NCBI GenBank assembly: GCA_029204225.1
Contig: MU831553.1
Span: 124,001 to 188,000, forward strand
Source: Diphasiastrum complanatum
Taxonomy: Eukaryota > Streptophyta > Lycopodiopsida > Lycopodiales > Lycopodiaceae
Length of the DNA: 64,000 bases
Direction: 5' to 3'
Positions within the stretch are counted from its first letter, which is position 1, and every line of letters starts with the position of its first letter. A model generated the notes under the pieces. The model searched no databases and was not told the origin of the DNA. It saw nothing but the letters and a program-made list of their open reading frames with translations. Positions 33,886-47,707 of the stretch are shown here, one piece after another. The translations under genes were made by a program, and so were the position numbers.

Positions 33886-34390
33886 GGCAACAAAAGGAAA
33901 AGCTCTTGAATGCTTTGTATCTTTCTAGTCATTTGTGAAAAAACAATTTGATCATAAAATCAAGATTTTTAGATCAAACAATGGAGGTAAGTTTATATTT
34001 AATGACTTCAAAACATTTTGTAAGCAACATGGCATTAAGAAAGAACACACATGTGCATATTACCCTCATCAAAATGGAGTGGCCGAGAGGAGAAATAGGA
34101 CACTATGTGAATGTGCTAAGTCTATGACGTTGGATGCATGCTTACCTAAAAGGTTTTGGGGAGAAGCTTTATTATGTGCCAACTACTTGTGTGATAGACT
34201 TGCTTCTAGTGCTATCGATGGCAAGACACATTTTGAGATGTATGGAAATAAGCCTTGCTTGAAATAAGATTTTTGGTTCTTTATGCTATGCACATGTGCC
34301 TTTGAAAACTAGAAGCAAAGAGAATGCTAACTCATTGACTGGCATGATGGTTGGCGGATGTTTTTTTGAAGATACAGAAATGCTCGCCTT
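33886..34390 (+). pseudogene. Copia integrase core fragment
   Basis: ALECFVSF, stop, SFVKKQFDHKIKIFRSNNGG is the integrase core, where the usual RSDNGG has Asn in place of the catalytic Asp. KKEHTCAYYPHQNGVAERRN carries the Glu, then KRFWGEALLCANYLCDRLAS. After a TAA at about 34265 another frame continues KIFGSLCYAHVPLKTRSKEN. The first catalytic Asp lies in the deleted part. The sequence becomes unrecognisable after CACACGTGTG at 34391. Confidence 0.88.
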
Positions 34391-35028
34391 CACACGTGTG
34401 GGGTGAGTGTTTGCATATTTCAATAAAAATGTTTGTCGAGACCTCTATAGGGAGCTCTCGACAAGAGATATCTTTCAGATATGTTGGCGAATATTTTCAA
34501 ACATGTCTCCATATGAGGCGATGACTGAACTCAAAAACTATCAGCCACCTCACATAGACTCTCTTCTCGGTAAAACAAGTCAATGGCCGAGTGTTTTAGA
34601 CTATGGGCTATTTCTGTGAAACTCTGGAAACACTCCCTATAGAGTGTTAAACACTTGTCTAATTTAATCTACTCCTACTTCGTCACGGCTGTTTGTGGGC
34701 ACCGTCTCTTAGCCTCTTTGGGTTCCAAGGCTTCAAACGTAAAGAAAATCTACCTACGATGGCTTAAGGCCCTTGATGTGGATCTAACACCTAATCTGTG
34801 GGCTGCAGCCAAGAGGGAAGGAATAGGTGAACGACAAGTCATGAATGAACTTGGAAGCTTGTCTTCCTAAGCGCAATTCCATAACCTGGTGGTAGAAACC
34901 TGCATGCAACACGCTTCTACACAAGGGAGGATACTACATATGTCTAGCGTTCAAGGCGTCGTACATACATAATAGAGAAACAAGCATGAGCATAAAGCAT
35001 CAAGCCATAAGCAAACAACTCGCCTCAC

Positions 35029-35030
<2 letters not shown>
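34391..35030 (+). other. Unassigned, two short open stretches
   Basis: Open stretches 34407-34619 and 34655-34870 encode peptides I do not recognise (for example KKIYLRWLKALDVDLTPNLW). Composition is close to ordinary coding sequence but no start context or homologue is evident. Confidence 0.3.

Positions 35031-35088
<58 letters not shown>
35031..35088. repeat. (CT)n microsatellite
   Basis: CT dinucleotide run of about 58 bases. Confidence 0.97.
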
Positions 35089-35092
<4 letters not shown>

Positions 35093-36685
35093 ACATTCAC
35101 AATCACAATTATGAGGGAACTCAACTCTTTGATTGATCAAATGAAATGTGAGAACATAAAATACAAAGGATTTGGCCCTTTTATTGTTGGGTCCAAATGA
35201 GTTGAAGTGACAACTTTTTATTCGCTCATTTCTAAACTTAGTAGTCTAAGTTACCTTGCTTTTCTTTATTTTGGCAAGTGACTTGACTTTACAATGTTTT
35301 TGTATTTTGTATTTGAGCCACGCCATATAAATTCCCTACTATGCTTCGAGGCACGTTTAACCAAAATTAACTACTACTCTATTACGCTTCAAGGCGTATT
35401 TACAATATTTACAAGTGCACCATTGGTGTCTAACTTTATAGTTACATTCTTACAAAATGGAGGTTGTGTGCGCCCTCTGTATTGTGTCTCGTGTGTTGGG
35501 CATGTATTGTACATGACCAACAAAAAATGTTGAGGAACGCACCTTAAGATTTAACAACTGATATAAGCATGGAAGAAGAGGAAGAACGAATATAGGAAGG
35601 CATAGAGCAATAAGAGGATCTGACTTCAACAACCCAAAAGAGAAGCCAAGGAATCTCCCAAGGGCATAATTGTCCCATGAGATGCCAGTAGAAATGGACC
35701 ATTAACTTCTCTCATGCCAAATTTTACCACAACATTCAAAATCCTAAGAAAAAGTTTAATAACATTTTTTGGGCAACTTTAATTCACAACAATACAAAAG
35801 TAATGTGCATTATGATGCTTTGGAGTAGGTAGAATTTTTATATACTTGGAATAACTCAATAATTTTCATTTGACTCATGTATTTCAAAAAATTTATCTCA
35901 GGCCTATCCTATGTATAGCACAACTACATGTGCTAATTCTAAGTTCACTTTGACTTCCTATTAGAAGGTGGTAAGTATCAGATAGAAAAGGAAATCCATT
36001 TAAGAATGATTTATAAGAATACATTGTTACTTAAAAATTTTGATTTGTTACATTTCACACAATATTCCTTAAAAAATTTGATGTGTTATGTTGGTAACAA
36101 GGAGTACCAAGGGATCGGTTCATACCCACGTATATAAACTTATCATGAATATTTGTGCGAGAACATTTGAAATTAAGAACATTGCATCAAGTTTTCCTTG
36201 GTATTACAAGGCTTTCTCACCATGCTAATATACAAGTATGCAAATCACCTTTTAGAAAGCAAAAGATTATGTATCATATGTTCTCTTTCTCTATTTCTTG
36301 CCAGCTGAATGAAAAATCAATATAGTACTAATTGTTATCCTTGAAAGAACAAATCATTGTAAATATATTGGATAGGTTGATCCCTTGGCTTTGTGTGAAT
36401 GATGCACACAAGTTATGGAGCAATACAAGACATTGACATTGTAATCCATGTATGCATTTTCAAATGTGATGATTTACAAATGTATCTCCTACATAAAACA
36501 ATTTAAGGAATTTTATAAGTCCTAATATTTTTATTCTAGATTGATAAAGATTTTGAGTTGTTAATCTCATTTGCATATTCCAAATAAGATAGATTCAACA
36601 TTATCACTTGAATTTAGGTGCATTTGTTAGGTACAAAATAGTTGCCCAACTTACAAAGTGCCCGCGTGTACGTGTACGTGTGGGC

Positions 36686-36746
<61 letters not shown>

Positions 36747-37922
36747 TCAGCACTAATGGAGAAAATGAGTTTCTTGCCTTTTGATTGGGCCACGTTTTCA
36801 TAAAGTTTATTTGAAGTGCATTTAATATGCTTGAAAATGACATGTGACTTTAGAAATTTTTAGAGAGAGAAAACATGTGACTTTAGAACTTTATAGAAAG
36901 AGAGAAAGGTATAAAATGGCAAGAGCTCTAGAGAAGGAGAGGGGTGCATAGGAGAAAGAGAGAGGCGCTGTTTTTTAATCTTTTAGGGTTCTTTTAGGGT
37001 TTTACAGAAAAAATAGCAATAATGTAAATTGAGAGAGAGAGAGAGAGAGAGCATGCTACTTTATGTAACAACAAATAAGGTCATGATAAGGTTAGCAGTC
37101 ATCATTGTTCCTAAAACATATTCTTGTAGACTTCTAGCTCATCTTATTCAACTTTTAGTGCTGATACCACAAGAGTATTGCACATCAAGGGTAAGCGTCA
37201 TGAATCTGATGTTGGATGTTGCACTGAACACATCCAAGAACTAAAGCTACATACAAGTTACACCCGACTGTTGCAAAGGGCTCTTTGCATCCCCAACAAC
37301 TGCACATTTTAGATCTCATCTGAGAAACGGGTATGCTAACAATGTATGTGGGCCAGCCATCTACTAACAATAGAGCTACATTCCATTTGTATATTAGAAC
37401 AATTGACTAGATTCTGGTGCCCATTTTGGAAGCAAGCACTTAGAAGTTCATCTAGAACAAGTTAAATCAACTTAGATTGCTCCCATCAAGTAACTTGAGA
37501 ATGAAAAATAGATGAAAAGAATACTACATCAAAAGCTTCATATTATGTAATAACTGTCATATCAGACCAGACCATGTCAACACAAGTGTAAGTCTAAAAG
37601 TAAGCTCTAAATAAAAATGAATAAAAATGGGTGTACAGAAAACAAAGGCATGCCGCAATGCATATGGCATGTATGGGGGCCGATCGAAAAATGAAAAAAT
37701 CACTCCTTTTGGTACTACAAGCTCAGGTTTACTATCAAGCCACTGGACAATGGCTTTGTAACTATCTTATGCCTTGAGCAAAACAGTAAAACCACAAAAC
37801 ACAATCTTTTTCAACAAATGCTTGACACACTGAATGCAGCATGCAAAGTGGATAAGCTATTTCAAAATGCCTCAGTACTGAGGGATATATGCAACAAAAA
37901 CACCAACTTACAAGCATACAGT
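35089..37922. other. Region downstream of actin, no gene
   Basis: AT-rich sequence with no convincing coding frame. It holds (AG)n runs at 36688-36743 and 37030-37051, and plant telomere-like words (TTTTAGGGTT twice) at about 36980-37005. The 3' UTR of actin must lie just left of 37923; no clear AATAAA on the minus strand was spotted. Confidence 0.45.
36688..36743. repeat. (AG)n microsatellite
   Basis: AG dinucleotide run of about 55 bases, preceded by a GTGTACGTGTACGTGTG stretch. Confidence 0.95.
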
Positions 37923-39896
<1,974 letters not shown>

Positions 39897-42383
39897 TGTA
39901 AATTAGTGTACCTGCAAATCCAAATGTTAGTTCCGTCCGACACTTCTCATAGTTGAACAGACTGTCAGCCAAGTGCAGCACCTTTGAAATATATTTTTGT
40001 GAGGATGATAAGCCCTCATGGTCCTCACAGAACTGTCACATAACTGTCAACTGATGACTTCTAGTTATCAAGAATAATCAACATTCGGGATAAAAAAGGT
40101 AACAAACAGATGTACACGAGTAGCGTGGCTTTTGACATTTGTGAGCTAATTCACAGTACATAAACTATTACGACTCCAGAATCTAGAAGCATGCATACGA
40201 TATTGCATCTCATGTAATTACTAATAACAGTACCTCGATAACAGATAAAAGACAGTAATACAGACAACTCAATGATCCAAGTGTAAAGTAACAGCTTCTC
40301 TACTAGTCTCAGTACATATATATGATACGCTCCTACCACCTATCAAGAAATGTGTACATACTACAATGCCCACTATTCAAAAAGCCAACCTCTAACCAAA
40401 AAGATCGTTACATGTCGTATCAAGGTAATATTAAACTCACAACATACTTTTGACCAAAACCTTGACGTAATTGTCAATGATCGTTAATGCATGGAATTGA
40501 ACATCTGGTGCACAATGCTATCACAATACCCTGTGCATCGTGCAGCAACATGAGAAGCTCGATACATACATGAAACACTTAAAGCGAACTATAATACTAA
40601 CAGAACAGGCTTCCAAAAGATTGGATAAAGGCTCTCCATATCTGGTACAGCTAAAAAATGACTACTATGAACATCAAGTACATTCATGGGTAAATTCGAC
40701 AAAAACCTTTCCTACGTAGTATGAATGTAGTTGAGGTCGTCGTTTCTGATTCCAGAGCCACATAATAACACGTTTAATATGTAGGGAGACACGGGATCGT
40801 CCATCATATACTCCTCCTTATTACCGCCTCAACCACAAAAAATAGATTTTGAAGGCACTACCAATACAAGCTTCTATCGACCACATGGAAACACGGTCTT
40901 AGGCAGGGCCACATATAAAAATCACTGGCTAGACTATATTGACAATACCAAAATTCAAATTATGCACAAGAGATTGACTAAAATTCAGATACACCAAAAA
41001 AGAAAGTGTTTTTGAAGTCCAGATTCCCAAATTTACATATGGCCTCAGCTCTATACATGCTCAAATTGATAATATTGATTTCAAACTCTTTTGAAGAGTG
41101 CATGTAACAAGGCCAGAATTTTTGACTTGCAAACTTAAGGATATAGCAAATGGCAATAGAAGATTAGAATGTAAAAACATGAAAAGCGGATATTTCATAA
41201 ATCCTAGCCCAACAATAAAGGCAGATAAAGAGAACCTTAACCAAGCAGTTATAGAAAGGACAACTTGACATTTCTAGAATGCCCAATTCAAAACTTGACT
41301 AAATTTTGGCCCTAAAGTTCACTTTAGCTACTAAGGTCAGAAGCACAATTGCTATCTGATGTGTTAATCAACAGTGAGACGCCTAACTCAAAAGCACTGG
41401 AATACTCAGTGAATCACATCAACAGTCGGTGCAATCATACTCATTTTTTTGGGATTATATTCTTTTGTTATAATAAAAATTATGAGAAAAATCAAGAACA
41501 TACTCAATATAAGCAGCATAAGCAACATACTCAATATCCAACCTATCATAAAATTTATTAAGAAGAGCAGATCTAAGTCATCATCAAAACCGTACTGAAA
41601 CAGACTAACTAGTCTTCACTAGAATTTAAAAATTCATGTACTTCTACTGAACAGGAGAGGAGAAAATACGCACACTCCAGCAAGGATAAAAGTTAGATTA
41701 CTTTTTGATATAGACAAGTCAAAAGCTTACTACGCAATATTAAAATAGAAATCCATACTAATAACAAATCAAAATTGCCATAAACAAGCTCTTTGTGGGC
41801 TTTACAATGATGTCACGTCACTTTTCAAGAAAAAGCAAATGATAACTTCACTAAGAGTGTAACGAAGGAGTTCATTGTGCTCGTAAATTTTTTCCAACGT
41901 CTGAGCAATCACATCAAAGGGGTCAAGACAAATCCTACGATAATCTTATGATACTCAAATACTATCCAATTTGAAAATAGTAGCGGTGCAAACTACGTTG
42001 AGAACAGATCAGTGGCAAATCTACCTATTCGACAAAGACTGACAGGATGGGCGAAAAATACCAGCCATCAATAGGACTCAAAGGATATTTCATTCTCTGG
42101 ACAAGAAAGGATCAAGTAAAAATTGGCAGTTTCGATGCTCTTCTGAATTTGAAGTTTATCATAGAGCTAGATCATGCATAAAAAGGATCGATCGGAACCA
42201 ATAAAGTGCTGTTTGCACAAGATCGCAGTATTCACATATTGAACAAAAGACCCAATGAAGATCTACATAGACACAACAGATCTGCGAGAAAAAAAGCAAT
42301 GAGATCGATTGTAAATATTCAATCTGCTATACATGACCCCGATTGAAGAGACGACAAGATATTTCCTGGACAAAAATACATAC
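39897..42383 (-). other. Actin leader: 5' UTR end and long intron (predicted)
   Basis: Fifteen bases before the ATG, TTTGCAG ends at 39912 and gives a good splice acceptor, with 39897-39911 as the second part of the leader. A strong donor, GTATGT followed by a T-rich run, begins at 42383 on the minus strand after GTCAGTTG. The implied leader intron is about 2.47 kb. A single intron just upstream of the ATG is typical of plant actin genes. An alternative donor is GTACGG at 42725. The intron holds no recognisable gene. Confidence 0.5.
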
Positions 42384-42720
42384 CAACTGACGAGCAGATC
42401 CGGGAAAAATTCACAAAGCCCTGCAAGGATCGACGAAGTGGGCAAATTCAAGCAAGTAGCAGATCTCTCTCCTGAATCAAACCACCAGCAACTAGCTGCT
42501 CTCAGGCACAGCACAAGCCAGTGTGATGAATGAACATCCGTAAATGCAAGAGAGGAGAAAACTGGGGAGAAAGTTGGAGTCTTTAGAGAGCAGATCGATG
42601 ACTAGATCAACAGAGAAGGAAGGAGAGGCGGTTGCGGATGCCAGGTGGAAAGGTACTGGTAGCGACGTACGGAATGAAGGGGTCAGATTTAGATGCCTTT
42701 CATCGTGGTGGGGTCGTGTC
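42384..42720 (-). other. Predicted actin leader exon
   Basis: On the minus strand this stretch is pyrimidine-rich (CCTCTCCTTCCTTCTCTG at about 42610-42628, TTTCTCCCC, TTTTCTCCTCTC), as in many plant actin leaders, and ends at the GTATGT donor. The transcription start is unknown. A TATTTAAAAA-type word at about 42940-42950 on the minus strand is a possible TATA box. Confidence 0.4.
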
Positions 42721-43950
42721 CGTACCTGAGCAAGATGCCTTCCTTTTTGAGGGGTAGGGAAAGGTTAAAGCTGCAGTGGCCTTCAAGGAATCTTTGCTTT
42801 TCAAAGAACAGCAACACTCCCATAACTCTTTTGAATTTCACTTGAAGGATATCTTTTGAAATTGCTCTTGAAGTTGTGACATAAGCCACACTTCATCCAG
42901 GAACTAAAGTTTTCAAAATTTGTACTAGTCTTTTTTTTTTTTAAATATGGGTCCTAAAACCCTATAATTCCATGTGTTTAGTCTAGTAGGTTATGTCATA
43001 CAAACTATATCTCTCAATAATGAAACACCCAATGCATTTATTCATAGAAACAATTAATAGGTACATTGATGAGAAAGATATATATGTCCCCAAAGGGAAA
43101 GTTTAATCAAATGTAAGCTCAAACAAGAAACAAGAGCGAAGCTTGTATTACGACTAAGATTAGTTCAAATCTCGGCATTAAAAAAGGTGCAAAATTTATG
43201 ATGATGTCAGCGGGAGTCTGCCACTTGACTGCAACAGATCTAAAAAGTGAAGAGGTGGTGAGTCGACTAATGAAGTGAGATGAAATGTAGCAGACCCAGT
43301 CATCGTCGCCCGTTGTATGATTGATAGGGCATGAGCACGTTGTAGTTGATAAAGTAGAAGTGCAGATTGATCCATCGGGGAGGAATGAAAACTTGAGACA
43401 AGGATGGGGGAAGTGAGATAAAGCTGCAAGATGTATTATATGGTGGAACATGAGGGAATGAATGGATGAAAAAAAGGAACGAGATGGGTCTTGTGTGGAT
43501 TTCCATATTTGTCCATAATATAACCAATGCTCTTTGTACAATTCTTCACGGAATCATCATTGCTCGCCTTTGAAAATAGCTTTGTCATTGAGGTTGTGTG
43601 CTCATAGCTTCAATCTCTGATTGACTTGAGATTTCTTCAATCGCTCGCTGATGTCTTGTGCTTTTTGTGGCCTCAGCAGATGATCAAATGGATGATGTAC
43701 AGTATGGGTGACCACTGCTCAATGTACATTTTTCCAATGCAGCATTGTAGTTGACGTTGATAGGAACATTGGTCGTCTGCGTCGATTTGCACATAGCGGT
43801 TTCCTTTGATTTGACTTGGTCTTATCCATGGATGGTGCTTGAGATAGACCTTACATGGTTGCTAGATAGGATGTAACTCTATTTGGATCAGAAGCAACTA
43901 TGTATCCGTAGATGACAAAAGAATCAGTAATACTAGACGAGCCTAGACAC
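42721..43950. other. Upstream of actin, promoter region, no gene
   Basis: AT-rich intergenic sequence. The minus-strand open stretches around 43119-43541 are Ser/His/Leu-rich with no known motif and overlap one another in several frames, so I do not call genes. Confidence 0.4.
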
Positions 43951-43959
43951 ATCTAACAA

Positions 43960-44567
43960 TACTAATTTTGGTAATGTGCAAATGGATCAACTTGATGAGT
44001 AGGCACATTGGTATCTTCTACATAATACATCACTGGGTCTATGTAGTCGGAATCAACTTGGGAGATAGACGATGTAGCAATACGTTGACTCTCTACAAAA
44101 GACTGTTGCGTTGGATGGGGAGTTTCAATTCTCTTCTAATGGCCTAGAGTAATCCGACGAGGAATAATTTGATGGCCATTTTTTTGGTGATTTTATCTCC
44201 AACACACTCTACCTTCAGACGTTAAAAACGCTCAATATAGGTGTGCTCCTCATTTTGATCTGAGTCAATTGGATAAAAGGGCTTTGAGTGAGCTTGGAGG
44301 GTTTAAACCTTGTGGTGAGAGCTTTTTCTATGACTCGATATTCGAGCTCTCTAGATTTAAATACCACTCTTTCGCATTGCCTTGCAGAACCATCAAGAAT
44401 AATCTTAAATTTTCAGTGTCCGAGCTGTCTCCATAGAACTTACAAGCATTGTCGAAGTCTTGAAGGAAACGAACTGGGTCTGAGTCCCCATCATACTTCG
44501 GTGTATCGATTCGCGAAATCATCTTCGCCACTCGTGCAGGTTGTTGATTTACACTTGTTTTGTGCAA
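43960..44567 (-). pseudogene. Gypsy Gag fragment
   Basis: On the minus strand: RIDTPKYDGDSDPVRFLQDF, CKFYGD, RLFLMVLQGNAKEWYLNL, then after stops and a frame change DQNEEHTYIERF and KITKKMAIKLFLVGL, then DSDYIDPVMYYVEDTNVPTH. This is the retrotransposon Gag core of a gypsy element. Protease and beyond are absent. Confidence 0.75.
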
Positions 44568-45240
44568 GGAAACTTACTTACTACTCGCACATGACTTGCA
44601 CAGAAGATGACTCAGAAGTGACAAAAAATGACTCGCACAACACCTCTTGTGAAGACTCGCAGAACAAACCGTGAAGTGTAGAGGTAAAGACTCAGAAATG
44701 ACTCGCACAACTCTCAAACCGTGAAAGTGACTTGCTATGAACACCAATGAGAAACGTGTGAATACTACTGAAAAAATCAGTCCTTCTAATAGCGAAGAAG
44801 GAAAAACGATAGGAACACAGCTAAAGTCATAAAAACAGCCGAAAAACCATTGAAAATGATTGAAAAATGGCTAAAAGCAGTTGAGATACGGCTCACAAAC
44901 ACCTCTAAAACCTGAAAAATAGTAGAAAACCTTGAAAAACTGCTGAAGTCGGAAAAACAGTCGAAAAATCACTACAAAACCTCTGAAGTTTGACTCAGAA
45001 CTCCATCGCTGTAAGGAATCTTTGGGTTGACTCTGATGGACGGATTCTAGATGGGCTTCACTCAAAAAATAGTCCCTTCGACACATTCAAGAGGAAACGC
45101 TTGAAAACGAACTGACAAAGAGCTGAAAACGGCAGCTGGGTGTACAGATGCGAAGCTCCAGGCAAAACGGGCTAAAAACACCTTATAACGAGTTGAAAGA
45201 GAGTTGAAAATGGCGGCTGGGTGCACAGATGAATCTCCTA
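44568..45240. repeat. Low-complexity GAAAA-rich region with short repeats
   Basis: CTCGCACAA and ACTCAGAA words recur at 44580-44720, and CTGAAAAAC / CGAAAAA words at 44770-44970. A 28-bp near-repeat, GAGCTGAAAACGGCAGCTGG and GAGTTGAAAATGGCGGCTGG, each followed by GTRCACAGATG, is present at about 45119 and 45201. No gene. Confidence 0.5.
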
Positions 45241-46540
45241 AATGTCTTTATCAGATGCTTGCTGATTTAAACAACCAACAAATAGCTTGTGACCTGAGCG
45301 CTCACATGCTCCATCTGCATCACGTATTTGTATCGGCTCAGTTATCCATCTGAGATGTGAATGAGGCATGAAATATCTTCCACAGAGAACACGATGCAAG
45401 TTTGAATAAATCAAACTAATATCAGTGTCTTCAATCGCGATTTTATCTGATCTATGTACTGATAGAACAATATTTGTTTTGATTGAATATGCGTGCGAAA
45501 ATTATATGCGGAAGTAAGAGTGCGGAAATTATATGTGGAAGTAAGAGACAACTTAAGATTATTTAGATATTTAATTACTATTTTTCCTACAGACTATCTA
45601 CTATAGGACGACTCTCGTAAATTAAGTAGATTCAATCTTATACTTTCAAGTATTGATCATTGATCTACAATCATCAACAAGTTAATTAACTGAATCTATA
45701 ATAGAGTTTGTATTTTTTTCAAAAATAGTATGGTGGAAGGTAGAATCCATTTGAGACATATGGCACCTTGCGTCAATGCGCTGAGGAATTTTTCACATGT
45801 GTTTCCATCGGGCGACAGAGTGTCAAAGTTTTTCAGGTTCTATTCTCGTGCCTTCTTTCAAACAATGTAATACTTCATAAAGCAGACAAATCTACGACAT
45901 CTGCAGCATACCATTGATAAAGTTTGCGGCACTTGAAGCAACAAACTTAAGGATGTTAGAAGTTCTCAACAATGCTAATGAGCCACGTCTTAAATCCCAA
46001 AAAAAAAATCAACACGTTAACAGCTTTTGATCATTCAAAAAAAAAAAAGGGGGCCTCACACGTCTCTATACATTCGCGACCACTTGAAGGGCTCTCGAAC
46101 TCCGTGATGAATTCAAACAGCTGCAAGAAATGTCAGTTGGAACATCTCTGTTGACAAAAGTGCCTTCAAAAGACAGTAATGAGCAAAGGAATTTTGATCC
46201 ATCCAGCCACTTCCATATATCCACCTTCATCACTTCCGAGATTACAACACCCCCTATCACACCCACTCCATCTTTCTCTCACTGTCGTTCAATAACACCT
46301 TGTGTGACATTCACGTCATGTCTCAGAATACTAAGCCCGTGAACATCATCCGTTGAATCATTTGTGTGAGCAATTGAAAGCCAGTCATCAACGAGCCAAC
46401 TCCAACCTGATTCAATCCAAATCTTCTAGAGATGCTCGTACTTCTTGTAAGCTTCATCTCCTACGTAACAGCACTTTACAAAATGTTCCACATCTACAAG
46501 CTGCACCGACTTTGACTCCTCCAGCACCATAAGGAGTGGG
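45241..46540. other. Unassigned intergenic sequence
   Basis: No motif-bearing open frame, LTR or tandem repeat recognised. Confidence 0.35.
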
Positions 46541-46740
46541 GTTATTTACATTGCACTTGGCATGGGACCGCCAAGTTCTTAACGGAGGGGATAATGTAGG
46601 CTGATATTCCAAGGAATATTCTAGCCATCCTGCAAAACATCTTAAAAAATACAAGCAGGATAGGAATTAAACGTAGAACTTGCCCATCAAGTTTAGGCTT
46701 TTATGTTAGCCGTAATGACTTAAGTTATTCAGTTTTAACA
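46541..46740 (+). other. Candidate polypurine tract and LTR start of another gypsy
   Basis: CAAGTTCTTAACGGAGGGGA followed by TAATGTAGG resembles a gypsy pol end plus polypurine tract (GGAGGGGATAA) and an LTR start TGTAGG at about 46594. The sequence is cut at 46740 by the next element. Confidence 0.35.
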
Positions 46741-47654
46741 TGTAAAGGCCTATTTCGCACTTTGTAAATTCATATTTTAAGTAGAAGTTGCGACGTTCTA
46801 AAGAGTCGCAATAGAAGTCCATAACCGACATTTAACGGTTCGTAAACGACATTGAGGCCGGTGATCGTTCCTATAAGGTCGACACTTCGTGCCATTGTAC
46901 TGACGCATTTCTACGCAGAGTTGAGTATCAATAGAGAGAAGAGCGAGTTCTTATAGCTTGAGCATTCTTTTCCTTCTGCTATCTTTCACAGAATCACTTC
47001 TTATCATATGTGCAAACACACTCTGTATGATCTGTGGATGATTGTGATACTGTTCTGTTTGCGTCACACACATTTCTTATATTATACTGAATTTCAGTTA
47101 CTCTAACATGGATTTTTAGGCGACACCAGCAAGTAACAATTCTGACTAATGTGTGCAGGGTATTAGCCGAAGCTGTTAAGCATCATTTTTTAGCAGACCT
47201 TGTTTCATTTCTTAATGAGCTATGTGTTCAGATAACGAGATTGTTTGAGGCTCTATTTTGCTTGCTTTCTGCAATAAAGACTAATTCTCTGTGTTTGATT
47301 AAGAAGAATCCTTAGCTAATGTGATTCTGCCTACTGAATCTAACTGCTAGTTGCTGTCAGTTCTGACTGTTTCCTTGATGCCTGAAAGATAAAGTAACCC
47401 TTACAGTTACAAATCTTGACCAAAACATTTCATTATTGGTATTCCTGGATGCCAATTTATCCAAATATCTTTGGATAACCAATTATGTCGCTATAGTATT
47501 CGTTGTGAATTTTATACATACTAGTCCGTTTACCATCATATATACTTTTACCATGCAAAAGATGAGATTATTCTCTCTCTTGGGGAACGATCAAACCTTT
47601 TATACTACACAATTCATCATTTTTGTGGAAATCTATAACGACTAGGCCACCACA
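46741..47654 (+). repeat. 5' LTR of large gypsy element
   Basis: It begins TGTAAAGGCC and ends GGCCACCACA. It is nearly collinear with 57340-58264. In the first 345 aligned positions I count about 14 differences, mostly C/T or G/A transitions, so the pair is about 96% identical there. A tRNA-Asp-type primer site begins five bases after it. Confidence 0.92.
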
Positions 47655-47659
47655 TAATT

Positions 47660-47677
47660 TGGCACCATTGCCGGGGA
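47660..47677 (+). other. Primer-binding site, tRNA-Asp type
   Basis: TGGCACCATTGCCGGGGA differs at two places from TGGCGCCGTTGCCGGGGA, the site complementary to plant tRNA-Asp used by Athila and some Tat elements. Both differences are G to A in a CG context. Confidence 0.85.
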
Positions 47678-47707
47678 GATAAATTTCACCTTTTGCAATA
47701 TTTTTGA

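Noticed and set aside
36975-37010. Interstitial telomere repeat
   Set aside because: Only two TTTTAGGGTT-like words occur; too few to claim an array.
43119-43541. 140-codon minus-strand gene upstream of actin
   Set aside because: Three overlapping frames are similarly open, composition is Ser/His/Leu-rich, and no motif or start context supports any of them.
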